Shown here in pieces: positions 29,671 to 38,230 of a DNA stretch of 64,000 bases. The position numbers and the translations under genes are program-made. The stretch's first letter is position 1. Every line of letters starts with the position of its first letter. The stretch covers positions 310,001 through 374,000 of the forward strand of contig NZ_JANKBZ010000006.1 of assembly GCF_024623785.1 (NCBI RefSeq). The letters are read 5' to 3'. The stretch is from Archangium lipolyticum. GTDB taxonomy: Bacteria > Myxococcota > Myxococcia > Myxococcales > Myxococcaceae. The notes under the pieces are model-generated. The model saw only the letters and a list, made by a program, of their open reading frames with translations, was not told the DNA's origin and did not search any database.

Positions 29671-31866
29671 CTAGAACTGCGCCTTCATGAACACCTTGAG
29701 GCGCATCTGCTGGAACTTGCGGTCCTCCAGGTTGAACCAATCACCATGCTCCTGATTGGTGTTGAAGCCGAGCGAGTCCGCCGGGATGTGGCGCTTACTG
29801 GCGATGTCCGCGCTGGCGCGCTGCGGCAGGAACCCCGAGCCGTACTCCGGATTGAAGGTACCGAAGGCGTACCCGGCCTCCGCGCCGAACTCCACGCCGG
29901 CCAGGATGTACTTGGCCCGGAGCGAGAGCTGGTTCTTGTCGTGCTTGCCAGAGGCCATCTGGTGGCTGCCGTAGGCGCGGAATGCGGTGGTGCCATCCTT
30001 CAGGTCCGCCAGGTACTTGGCGTAGCTCAGCGACATGTAGAGGTCATCGGTGAGCTGGTAGCCGGTCCCCAGGCTGAAGGTGGTGTACTTCAGCTCGCGG
30101 TCATCGTCGCTGATGTCGTCGAACGGCTTGAAGGCGTAGCCCTGCTGACCATCCACGGTGACCACGTGGGGATTGGAGTACAGGGTCGACGTGCTGTTGC
30201 CCGGGCTGTACTCGTTGATCTTGGTGTTGTCGCACGCGGCGAAGGAACCATCCGCCTGCTGACCCGCGCACGCACCCGCCTGGTACGGCAGGTACTTCGC
30301 GTTGTTCATGCGCTTGTCGTTCTCGTAGATGTACTTCACCTTGCCGAACACGTCGATGCCGCGGCCGATGTCGAGAACGTAGCGGCCCTTGGCCACCAGG
30401 ATATGGCTCAGCTTGTCCTGGAAGGGCTGGTAGGCGCTGCGGTAACCGTGACCCACGCCGACATCGCCATCCATCATCGGGTAGCGGTTGTCGATGGGCT
30501 TGGAATCATCCCCGTAAGCCTGCCAGTTGGTGTTGTAGGTGATGTACGAGTACTCGCCAGCGAGTTCGAGCGCGCCCGCGCTGAAGACGGGGTTGAAGGT
30601 GGCGCCCTTCCAGCCGATGACCGTCTCGGCGAACGGCTCGTCGAAGTCCGTGAACTCGTTGTCCACGTTGACGGTGGCCACCTGCTGGGTCTCACCCGTC
30701 CAGCCGCCATAGCCGATGTAGTTGGGATCACCCCACTGGCCGGAACGATCGTTCGCGGGACCAGGACCGCCGAAGGCACCATCGTGACCCTCTGTGAGGA
30801 GCACGTCGGACTCGCGGCGGGACGCCATCACGGACACGTAGTTGGCGCCGATGCTGAAGGCCTGCATGTTCAGCGACAGACCGATGTCGAGCGGATCGTT
30901 GAACGACACATCCAGCATCATGGTGTTGTCCATGAGCCGGCCGCCCGGAATCGGGGAGAAGCGGTCGATGAGACCCTTGGCCGGGTCCGCGTCCACGTTG
31001 GAATACGAGCGGTAGAACGCTCCCTTCACGTCCACCTTGGAGTCGAGGTGGAAGCCGGCCTTGAGGCCGCCCACGCCGTTGCGGAAACGCGGCATGAGAT
31101 CACGGCCGTCATCGTAGTTGACGTCCGTGGGGTTCACCTCCGAGTCGTTCGTGTACTGGAAGATGGCTCCCAGGTCGAACATGTCATTGAAGGTGTACTT
31201 CGACTGGGCGACGTAGGTGGCGTCCGTGGCGTGGAAGGCACCGGTGCTGAAGCGCGGGCCGGCCCACAGGCGCGGCAGCGAGATGCCGGCGACATCCCAC
31301 GTCAGCTTCCGCTCGAGCGCCGAGCCCTGGACGAGCACGCCGTAGACGTTGTCGCGGTCGATGTAGCGGATGCGGCCCACGACGAGCGGATCGAACTGAC
31401 CGAAGTCGTTGGCACCGATGGTCGCGGAGTCGATGAGATAGCCGGGCGTCAGGGTGACAGCCATGCCGCGCAGCTTGATGTACTGGCTGGAACGGTTGTC
31501 GAACTCACCGCAGTTGCCCGAGGTGCAGTTGTTGTCCGTCTTCCCCCAGCCACCGCCGTTGGTCCAGAAGTTCTGGCTGAAGCGGCTGTGGATGCGGCCA
31601 CGAACCTCGACCGCGCTGGACAGCTTCGCGTTGAGCAACAGCTCGAGCTCTGTACCGATACCGTTGTCACCCGCGCTCTCGCCGGGGATGGTGGTGTAGT
31701 TGTAGAGCGAGCCCTGCTCACGGGAGCTGCCATACAGCCACTTCGTGTAGGTGGTACCACCAATCTGCAGCTTGGGGGCCTCCTGGGCGAGCGAGGGTGC
31801 GGCGGGCAGCAGGGTGGCGGCGGCGGTCAGGGCGGCTGCGCCCTTCCGCATGGACTTCATCTTCAT
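29671..31866 (-). CDS. Large outer-membrane beta-barrel protein of the alpha-glucan locus
   Basis: 731 residues from ATG 31866 (GAGAGGGG upstream). A signal peptide (ending AAPSLAQ) is followed by many alternating beta-strands with aromatic girdles (GGTTYTKWLYG, ELLLNAKLSSAVEVRGRIHS, ELAGEYSYITYNTNWQ, LSLRAKYILAGVEFGAEAGY) and a terminal phenylalanine (VFMKAQF), the outer-membrane insertion signal. No TonB plug or SusC features are seen. Such a barrel between glucan-binding proteins and a MalEFGK importer is most simply a maltodextrin porin-like channel, but size and sequence differ from LamB. It carries few cysteines. Function is inferred from context. Confidence 0.8.
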   Translation of the reverse strand: MKMKSMRKGAAALTAAATLLPAAPSLAQEAPKLQIGGTTYTKWLYGSSREQGSLYNYTTIPGESAGDNGIGTELELLLNAKLSSAVEVRGRIHSRFSQNFWTNGGGWGKTDNNCTSGNCGEFDNRSSQYIKLRGMAVTLTPGYLIDSATIGANDFGQFDPLVVGRIRYIDRDNVYGVLVQGSALERKLTWDVAGISLPRLWAGPRFSTGAFHATDATYVAQSKYTFNDMFDLGAIFQYTNDSEVNPTDVNYDDGRDLMPRFRNGVGGLKAGFHLDSKVDVKGAFYRSYSNVDADPAKGLIDRFSPIPGGRLMDNTMMLDVSFNDPLDIGLSLNMQAFSIGANYVSVMASRRESDVLLTEGHDGAFGGPGPANDRSGQWGDPNYIGYGGWTGETQQVATVNVDNEFTDFDEPFAETVIGWKGATFNPVFSAGALELAGEYSYITYNTNWQAYGDDSKPIDNRYPMMDGDVGVGHGYRSAYQPFQDKLSHILVAKGRYVLDIGRGIDVFGKVKYIYENDKRMNNAKYLPYQAGACAGQQADGSFAACDNTKINEYSPGNSTSTLYSNPHVVTVDGQQGYAFKPFDDISDDDRELKYTTFSLGTGYQLTDDLYMSLSYAKYLADLKDGTTAFRAYGSHQMASGKHDKNQLSLRAKYILAGVEFGAEAGYAFGTFNPEYGSGFLPQRASADIASKRHIPADSLGFNTNQEHGDWFNLEDRKFQQMRLKVFMKAQF

Positions 31867-31891
31867 GGGTGATTCCCCTCTCTTTTGGTCG

Positions 31892-31916
31892 AACCGGGAA
31901 GGGGGACTTCCCGGTT
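31892..31916 (-). promoter_or_regulatory. Perfect hairpin upstream of the barrel gene
   Basis: 10-bp arms AACCGGGAAG (31892-31901) and CTTCCCGGTT (31907-31916), 5-nt loop, about 25 nt before the Shine-Dalgarno of the barrel gene. It may set differential expression in the operon. Its ACCGGGA/TCCCGGT core matches the pullulanase-side repeat. Confidence 0.4.
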
Positions 31917-31982
31917 GCCGGCGCGGACAGCTCGACACCGCCCGCGCGACCCCCGGCAGAATCTCGAATCAAAGACTGACGA

Positions 31983-32825
31983 CTACTTCTGCTCCTGGGC
32001 CGCCGGAGCAGCCTTCACGCCGCCTACCATGGTGAGCGTCGCCGGCTTCTTGGCCGTGCCGTCCTCAGCGCACTCGTAGCTCAGCATCTCGTGCTGCGCC
32101 TTCACCTCGGAGGCATCGCCCTTGCCCTCGCCCGCGAGCAGATCCATCACGTGCGGATCACACTCGCCGTCGTTGCCACCACCGAAGCGGTGCTGGCCCT
32201 CGTACTCGTTCACCTTGCGGGTCAGCAGATCACTGCCCGCGGGGAAGCCCTCGTTGGACTGCACCAGCACCTGGAAGCGCCACTGCGAGGGATCTCCCTC
32301 GAGGCCCCCCAGGTCGACCGTGGCGTTCACCTTGCGGCCCGAGCCCTTGATGCGGTTGGGAACCAGCACGTTGTCCTTGGCCGCGCCCGCCTTGTTGCCT
32401 ACCTCGGCCTTCACGCGCGCGGAGCCCTGCGGCGAGATGACGATGACCTTCTCCCAGCCAAACTCCGGGGCGAACTTCACGTTGAGGCCCGGCAGGGAGT
32501 CGGTGGAGCCGCTGCCCGCCTTGCCATCCGTGTCGATGAAGATGAAGGCCATCTGCACGGAGAAGCCGGCGCCCGTCTTCCACGCGTCCTCCAGGCTGGT
32601 GTTGAAGCCCAGGGAGACGTCGGCCTTGGCGCCCTTCTTCTCGAAGGTGAAGTCCGTCAGGTCGAACGAGCCGCGCTTGTACACGGTGTCGGTCGGGTAC
32701 TTGTAGGCACCGGGACCGTTGTCGTCACCGGTCGGGTCCTTGAAGGACACCTTGTCAGCGGCCAGAGCGGGGGCGCCCAGGAGCGCCGCGGCCAGCGTGA
32801 ACACAGCGAAACGCGAGGTCTTCAT
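31983..32825 (-). CDS. Periplasmic glucodextranase-C/DOMON-like protein
   Basis: 280 residues from ATG 32825 (AAGGAGAAG upstream). A Sec signal peptide ends at ALAADKV. The mature part is a single module: SFKDPTGDDNGPGAYKYP, GSFDLTDFTFEKKGAKADV, AFIFIDTDGKAGSG, SLPGLNVKFAPEFGWEKVIV. It is a paralogue of the lipoprotein at 28570-29592, but soluble. It ends with two cysteine-containing stretches (NDGECDPHVMD, EMLSYECAED) that could form a disulfide. It lies 32 bp after malG, in operon with the ABC genes. Binding of glucan and delivery to the importer is inferred. Confidence 0.82.
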   Translation of the reverse strand: MKTSRFAVFTLAAALLGAPALAADKVSFKDPTGDDNGPGAYKYPTDTVYKRGSFDLTDFTFEKKGAKADVSLGFNTSLEDAWKTGAGFSVQMAFIFIDTDGKAGSGSTDSLPGLNVKFAPEFGWEKVIVISPQGSARVKAEVGNKAGAAKDNVLVPNRIKGSGRKVNATVDLGGLEGDPSQWRFQVLVQSNEGFPAGSDLLTRKVNEYEGQHRFGGGNDGECDPHVMDLLAGEGKGDASEVKAQHEMLSYECAEDGTAKKPATLTMVGGVKAAPAAQEQK

Positions 32826-32857
32826 GTGCAACTTCTCCTTGCTGGGATGACTGCGGA

Positions 32858-33736
32858 CTAACCCTTGACGCTGCCGGCGGTCAGGCCGGAGACGAGGTAC
32901 TTCTGGAGGAACAGGAACAGGATCACCACCGGCACCGAGACGATGATGGAGCCAGCGGCGAAGTAGCCCCACTGCTGGGAGAAGCCACCCACGAAGAAGC
33001 GCAGTCCCACCGGCGCCGTGTACATCGTCTCCTGGTCCATGAAGGTGGCCGCGAGGATGAATTCGTTCCACGACGTCATGAACGAGAAGAGCGCCGTCAC
33101 CGCCACCGCCGGCTTGGCCAGCGGCAGGATGATGGTCCAGAAGATCTTCCCCACCGACGCGCCCTCGATGAGCGCGGCCTCCTCCAGATCCTTCGGGATG
33201 GTATCGAAGTAGCCCTTGAGCATCCACACGCTGAAGGGAATGGAGGTGGTGGCGTAGACGATCATCAGGCCGAAGCGCGAGCTGCCCAGGCCCAGCCACT
33301 GCACCAGGATGATGTAGAGGGGAATCAACATCAGCGTGCCCGGGAACATCTGGGACACGAGGAAGGCCATCATGCCCGCGCGCTGGCCGGCGAACTTGAA
33401 GCGGCTGAAGGCATAGGCCGCGGTGCACGCGAGGAACACGCCCACCACCGTGGTGCCCAGCGCGATGATGGCGCTGTTGAGCATCCACTGCCCGAAGGGC
33501 TGATCCCTCATCACCGACACGAAGTTGGAGAGCGACCACGTCTCCGGCCAGGGCGTGACGGCGCGCACCCGGTCCAGGAACGAGGGCGCCTCGGGCAGCG
33601 TGGCGATCGCCAGGCTCTGCTTGCCCGAGAAGGCGATCGTGATGACCCAGAGGATGGGATAGAGGGTGAAGAGGGTGAAGCCCGCCAGCAGCACGTGCAG
33701 CGGCCAGTGGGGCACCCCATCTCGACGCGAGAACAT
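32858..33736 (-). CDS. malG: Maltodextrin ABC transporter permease MalG
   Basis: 292 residues. Six membrane helices; the EAA loop is clear (LEEAALIEGASVGKIFWTII). FTLYPILWVITIAFS at the start and FFVGGFSQQWGYFAAGSIIV near the end are typical of MalG. It forms the channel with MalF; MalK powers it. Its ATG shares one base with the TGA of malF (TGATG), so they are translationally coupled. Confidence 0.92.
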   Translation of the reverse strand: MFSRRDGVPHWPLHVLLAGFTLFTLYPILWVITIAFSGKQSLAIATLPEAPSFLDRVRAVTPWPETWSLSNFVSVMRDQPFGQWMLNSAIIALGTTVVGVFLACTAAYAFSRFKFAGQRAGMMAFLVSQMFPGTLMLIPLYIILVQWLGLGSSRFGLMIVYATTSIPFSVWMLKGYFDTIPKDLEEAALIEGASVGKIFWTIILPLAKPAVAVTALFSFMTSWNEFILAATFMDQETMYTAPVGLRFFVGGFSQQWGYFAAGSIIVSVPVVILFLFLQKYLVSGLTAGSVKG

Positions 33737-35793
33737 CAGGCGGCCTCCGTGGCGCGCGACATGCGGTTCTGCACCACGCTGTAGAGCAGCAGGATGCCGA
33801 AGATGACCGTCGAGTACGCCGCCGCGTACCCGTAGCGGTAGCGCTGGAAGGCGAACTTGTACGCCTGGGTCACGAGGATTTCCGTCGAGTTGCCCGGCTC
33901 ACCCTCGGTCACCAGGAAGATGATGTTGAACATGTTGAAGGTCCAGACGACCGACAGGATGACGGCCGGGACCAGTGCGGGCTTGAGCGAGGGCAGTGTA
34001 ATCGACTTGAACTGCTGCCAGCGAGAGGCCCCATCCACGCGCGCGGCCTCGTAGAGCTCGTTGGGGATGGACGTCAGCGCGCCCAGCGACACCACCATCA
34101 TGAAGGGGAAGCTCAACCAGCCGTTGGTGGCGAGCGCCGTGAGGAACGACGTCGTCGGCGTGTCGTACCAGGCGAGCCCCTGTCCACCGAACATCCGGAT
34201 GACGTGGTTCACCACGCCGAACTGCTGGTGGAACATGCCCTTCCAGATGAGGGCGGTGATGTAGTTGGGCATGGCCCACGGCAGGATGAGCAGCACGCGG
34301 TACACCGGCCGCAGCGCCAGCCCCTGCACGTTGAGGATGAGCGCCAGCGCCAGGCCCACCGTCACGCCGATGGTCACGTTGGTGACCGTCCACACCACCG
34401 TGAAGAAGAGCGTGTAGTAGAAGTTGAGGTAGTTGAAGACGAGCGAGCCGTCCTGCGCGCGCCGGGCGATGTTGAAGTCGCCCAGGATCTCCACGTAGTT
34501 GCGCAGGCCCACCCAGATGTCCGATAGCGCCTGCCCCGTGTTGTAGAGGTTGGAGTCGGTGAAGGACAGGGTGATGCCGTAGAAGAACGGGAAGAAGACG
34601 AGCACCACCATGCCCACCATCGCCGGGGCGATGTAGAGGTAGGCCGTCCGGTACTCCACCACCGTCTCCACCGTGCGGGCCAGGCCACCCATGCCGATGA
34701 AGAGCAGCACGGCCAGGGCCAGTGCCCCCAGCCCGCCCAGCGCGCGGCCCGCGCCCGAGCGCAGCTCGCCCACGCGCGCGGACACCACCGCCTCGTTCAC
34801 CTCACCCGCCGGTGTCACGAGCCCGAGCGGACGGCGGAACTGATCCGCGTCCCAGTTGCCCGGCTGCAGCGCCGGCTCGGCCGCGAGCTGCCGCTCGGCC
34901 ATCACCGCCTGGGCCCGCTGCGCCATCGCTTGCAGTTGTGTGGCCACGAGCGTCTGCGTCCCACGCACCTCGGCGCCCAGCGTGCCCAGGGAATAGGACA
35001 CGTAGCCACCCAGGCCCGCCGCGAGCAACACCACCGACACGGCCACGAGCAGGCCCTGGCGGCGCACCACGAAGGCCGCGGCACCACACACCGCCAGCGG
35101 CACCAGGAAGAAGGCGAGCGTCGCCAACATGCCCGGCTTCAACGGAGCCGCCAGGGGCGCCGTGGCCAGCTCCACCATGCCCACCACCGAGCCGTCCACC
35201 TCCACCGGCGCGCTCAGCAGGCGCCGGCCATCCGGCAGCGCCTCCGTCTCCACCTCCACCTTGCGCGCGGAGCCCTCCTCCCGGTTGGTCTCCACCGCGG
35301 CCCGCAGCCGCTGCCCGCGGTCATAGAGGGGCTTCTCCTCACGCGACAGCCGGCGCGGCGCCGCGCGTTCCCCCTGGTCCTCGGGGAAGGTGGAGGCCTC
35401 GAGCTGGATGCCCGAGAAGGCAATCACGCGCACCGCGCTGCCCGCGGGAAGCTGCTCCTTCCACGTGGACACCACGGCTCGCACGGCGTCACCCGAGCCC
35501 CCCGCGCGCTGGACGAGGTCCTCCAGCGCACGCAGGGACACGAGGGACTGGCGATCCGCGCGCTCGGTGGACATCTTCTCCAGCGCCCCGGCCAGCAGGC
35601 CGTAGGCGATCGCCAGGGACAGACCGAGCGCGAGGGAGAGCCCCACGAACACCCGCCCGCGGTGCAGAGCACCAGGGCCCGGCGAGCCGCCCGAGGGATC
35701 GCCCCCGGTCCTATGGAGGGCTTGGGATCGACCGCGCTCATCGCCCGGGTGGGCGGAGGCATCGCCGGTACGCTGTGGGGCCATGTTGCTCAC
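33736..35793 (-). CDS. malF: MalF permease with extra N-terminal sensor-like membrane module
   Basis: 685 residues, about 200-300 longer than most MalF-type permeases. The C-terminal ~300 residues are a normal MalF with FFPFFYGITLSF, VYRVLLILPWAMPNYITALIW and the EAA loop NELYEAARVDGASRWQQF. Before it are ~380 residues with a basic Pro/Gly-rich lead, a helix (VFVGLSLALGLSLAIAYGLL), a ~150-residue extracytoplasmic stretch with ALPDGRRLLSAPVEVDGSVV as in Cache-type sensors, two further helices, and a second extracytoplasmic stretch. No kinase or HAMP motif is seen. The fusion suggests substrate sensing by the permease. GTG 35793 is 3 nt from AGGAG; ATG 35784 is possible. Confidence 0.88.
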   Translation of the reverse strand: MSNMAPQRTGDASAHPGDERGRSQALHRTGGDPSGGSPGPGALHRGRVFVGLSLALGLSLAIAYGLLAGALEKMSTERADRQSLVSLRALEDLVQRAGGSGDAVRAVVSTWKEQLPAGSAVRVIAFSGIQLEASTFPEDQGERAAPRRLSREEKPLYDRGQRLRAAVETNREEGSARKVEVETEALPDGRRLLSAPVEVDGSVVGMVELATAPLAAPLKPGMLATLAFFLVPLAVCGAAAFVVRRQGLLVAVSVVLLAAGLGGYVSYSLGTLGAEVRGTQTLVATQLQAMAQRAQAVMAERQLAAEPALQPGNWDADQFRRPLGLVTPAGEVNEAVVSARVGELRSGAGRALGGLGALALAVLLFIGMGGLARTVETVVEYRTAYLYIAPAMVGMVVLVFFPFFYGITLSFTDSNLYNTGQALSDIWVGLRNYVEILGDFNIARRAQDGSLVFNYLNFYYTLFFTVVWTVTNVTIGVTVGLALALILNVQGLALRPVYRVLLILPWAMPNYITALIWKGMFHQQFGVVNHVIRMFGGQGLAWYDTPTTSFLTALATNGWLSFPFMMVVSLGALTSIPNELYEAARVDGASRWQQFKSITLPSLKPALVPAVILSVVWTFNMFNIIFLVTEGEPGNSTEILVTQAYKFAFQRYRYGYAAAYSTVIFGILLLYSVVQNRMSRATEAA

Positions 35794-35800
35794 TCGCTCC

Positions 35801-37033
35801 TCACTTCTTGCGCAGGCCGGCCACGTCCTTGGCCACGGCCTTCTGGGCTACGTCGAGGGCGGCCTTGGGAGTGGCGGCCTTCTTGAGGATGGAGTTCATC
35901 GCCGAGGTGGCCGGCGACCAGACCATCGTCATCTCCGGCACGTTGGGCATCGGCACCGCCGTGTCGACCTGGTCGCGGAACGCCTTGAGCTGCGCGTCCG
36001 CCTGGACCTTCGGATCGGAGTACACCGCCGAGTTGGCGGGGTTCTGCCGGCCCTCCAGCGCGAGCACCTTGGCGGCCTCGTCGCTGGTGAGGAACTTCGC
36101 CACCTCGAAGGCCGCGTCCGTGTTCTTCGACGGAGCGGAGATGTACACGCCCTCCACCGTCATCCACGGGCGCATCGGCTTGCCACCGGCCTCGTCCAGC
36201 GTGGGCAGCGGCGCCAGGCCGTAGTCCACGCCCTTGGCGATTTCGCCCAGGAACCAGGGGCCGGAGAACACCATGGCCGCCTTGCCCTCGTTGAAGAGCG
36301 AGGTGATGAGCGCCGAGGAGGGCTCGGCGGGCAGGATGCCGTCCTTCTCCACCCACTTCATCACCTGCTCCACCGACTTCACGTTCTGCGGCGAGTTGAG
36401 GGTGGGCGTGGTGCCCTGGCCGAACACGCCGCCGCCGAAGCCGTTCATCAGGGCCGCGTGGAAGTAGAAGTCACCGTAGGAGTACGCCAGACCGAAGCGG
36501 CCGGCCTTCTTGTCGGTGAGCTTCTTGGCGATCGTCACCAGCTCGCCGCTCGTCTTCGGCGGGGTGGGCACGAGCTTCTTGTTGTAGATGAGCGTGATGA
36601 CCTTGTAGTTCAGCGGCAGGCCGTACACGGTGCCGCGGTAGGTCATCGCCTCCATCGTGCCGGGGATGAAGCGCTTGCGGAGGGCGTCATCCACGAAGAA
36701 GTCGATGGGCGCCACCGTGTTGCCCGCTTCGATCCATCCACCCAGGCGGTCCTGGGCGAAGATGAAGATGTCCGGCCCCTTGCCGCGCGGCACGGTGGCG
36801 GAGATCTTGTCCGCGTAGGCGTCATACGGCACTGCCAGCGTCGTCACCTTGATGCCCTTGGAGGCATTGGCGGCGTTGAACTGGGCGATCACCTTCTCCA
36901 GCGCCGTCTTCTCCTCGGCGCGGTAGGCGTGCCACAAGACGATCTCCTTCGTCTCGGCGGCGGCGGCGGGCCTTGCAATCAGGCCGAGCGCGCACAGGCA
37001 CACGGCCGCGATCATCAGTCGCAGGTTCTTCAT
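35801..37033 (-). CDS. malE: Maltodextrin-binding protein MalE
   Basis: 410 residues. A Sec signal peptide ends at ARPAAAAE; no lipobox. It is a type-I-ABC sugar-binding protein: IVLWHAYRAEEKTALEKVI, GPDIFIFAQDRLGGWIEAG, YGLPLNYKVITLIYNKKLV, AMVFSGPWFLGEI, YISAPSKNTDAAFEVAKFL. The pattern matches MBP (WxxY, GPWF). It binds maltodextrin in the periplasm and presents it to MalFG. It is 30 bp after malK and 7 bp before malF, one operon. Shine-Dalgarno GAGGAGCTCC precedes ATG. Confidence 0.92.
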   Translation of the reverse strand: MKNLRLMIAAVCLCALGLIARPAAAAETKEIVLWHAYRAEEKTALEKVIAQFNAANASKGIKVTTLAVPYDAYADKISATVPRGKGPDIFIFAQDRLGGWIEAGNTVAPIDFFVDDALRKRFIPGTMEAMTYRGTVYGLPLNYKVITLIYNKKLVPTPPKTSGELVTIAKKLTDKKAGRFGLAYSYGDFYFHAALMNGFGGGVFGQGTTPTLNSPQNVKSVEQVMKWVEKDGILPAEPSSALITSLFNEGKAAMVFSGPWFLGEIAKGVDYGLAPLPTLDEAGGKPMRPWMTVEGVYISAPSKNTDAAFEVAKFLTSDEAAKVLALEGRQNPANSAVYSDPKVQADAQLKAFRDQVDTAVPMPNVPEMTMVWSPATSAMNSILKKAATPKAALDVAQKAVAKDVAGLRKK

Positions 37034-37062
37034 GTCGTGGAGCTCCTCTGGAGGGGACTCGA

Positions 37063-38157
37063 CTAGGCGGACAGACGTTGCTCGGTTTCAGCGTCGAACA
37101 GGTGCAGCGCTTCCAGCTCGACCACCACCTGCATCTTCGCGCCCGTCTCGGGCGTGTGCTGGGGCGGCAGCCGGAAGACGATCGAATGCTCGGCGAGGCG
37201 GGAGTGGACGATGACCTCGTTGCCGAGCGGCTCGACGAGATCCACCTTCACCTCCAGCGGCGCCGTCTCACCGCGGGCGGTAACCGTGGGCGCGATGATG
37301 TTGTCAGGACGGATGCCGACCTTCAACTTGCGGCCCCCCTTGCCCGCCGTCACCGCGCGCAGGCTCTGGGGGACCGGCAGCTTGAAGCCATCACCCTCGA
37401 TGGACTCGCCATTGGCCGAGAGCGTGGCGGTGGCGAAGCTCATGGGCGGGGAGCCGATGAACTGGGCCACGAAGACGTTGGCCGGGCGCTCGTACACCTC
37501 CAGCGGGGTGCCGAGCTGCTGCAGCTTGCCCTCCTTCATCACCGCAATGCGGTGACCCATCGTCATGGCCTCGATCTGATCGTGCGTCACGTAGACCGAG
37601 GTGACGCCCAGACGCTGCTGGAGCTTCTTGATCTCCGAGCGCATCTGCACGCGCAGCTTGGCGTCGAGGTTGGACAGCGGCTCGTCGAAGAGGAACACCG
37701 CCGGCTTGCGCACGATGGCGCGGCCGAGCGCCACGCGCTGGCGCTGACCACCGGACAGCTGCTTGGGCTTGCGGTCCAGCAGGTGCGTGATGCCGAGAAT
37801 CTCGGCGGCATCGTTCACCAGCTTGTCCATCTCCGGCTTGGGCGTCTTGCGGATCTTCAGACCGAACTCGAGGTTCTCCCGGATGGTCATATGCGGATAG
37901 AGCGCATAGTTCTGGAAGACCATCGCGACGTCGCGATCCTTGGGCGGCAGCTCGTTCACCACGCGGTCGCCAATGGACAGGCTCCCGCCGGAGATCTCCT
38001 CGAGGCCGGCGATCATCCGCAGCGCCGTGGACTTGCCACAGCCCGTCGGGCCCACCAGCACCATGAACTCATGGTCACGGATATCGAGGTTCAATCCCTC
38101 GATGACCGAGACGTCGCCATACCGCTTGGCCACATTCTTGAAAACCACACCGGCCAT
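37063..38157 (-). CDS. malK: Maltodextrin ABC transporter ATPase MalK
   Basis: 364 residues. Walker A GPTGCGKST, Q-loop MVFQNYALYPHM, signature QLSGGQRQRVALG, Walker B VFLFDEPLSNLD and switch HDQIEAMTMG. The ~130-residue C-terminal regulatory OB region (LGTPLEVYERPANVFVAQF, KLKVGIRPDNI) is that of MalK/UgpC. It energises the MalFG importer. It follows the amylase by 73 bp and precedes malE by 30 bp. Confidence 0.95.
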   Translation of the reverse strand: MAGVVFKNVAKRYGDVSVIEGLNLDIRDHEFMVLVGPTGCGKSTALRMIAGLEEISGGSLSIGDRVVNELPPKDRDVAMVFQNYALYPHMTIRENLEFGLKIRKTPKPEMDKLVNDAAEILGITHLLDRKPKQLSGGQRQRVALGRAIVRKPAVFLFDEPLSNLDAKLRVQMRSEIKKLQQRLGVTSVYVTHDQIEAMTMGHRIAVMKEGKLQQLGTPLEVYERPANVFVAQFIGSPPMSFATATLSANGESIEGDGFKLPVPQSLRAVTAGKGGRKLKVGIRPDNIIAPTVTARGETAPLEVKVDLVEPLGNEVIVHSRLAEHSIVFRLPPQHTPETGAKMQVVVELEALHLFDAETEQRLSA

Positions 38158-38230
38158 TCAGGCTCTCCCCACCACGCGGGCACACCCCGGCTCACCCGGG
38201 TGCCTGTTTCCAGTTGGACTACTTTCGCAT

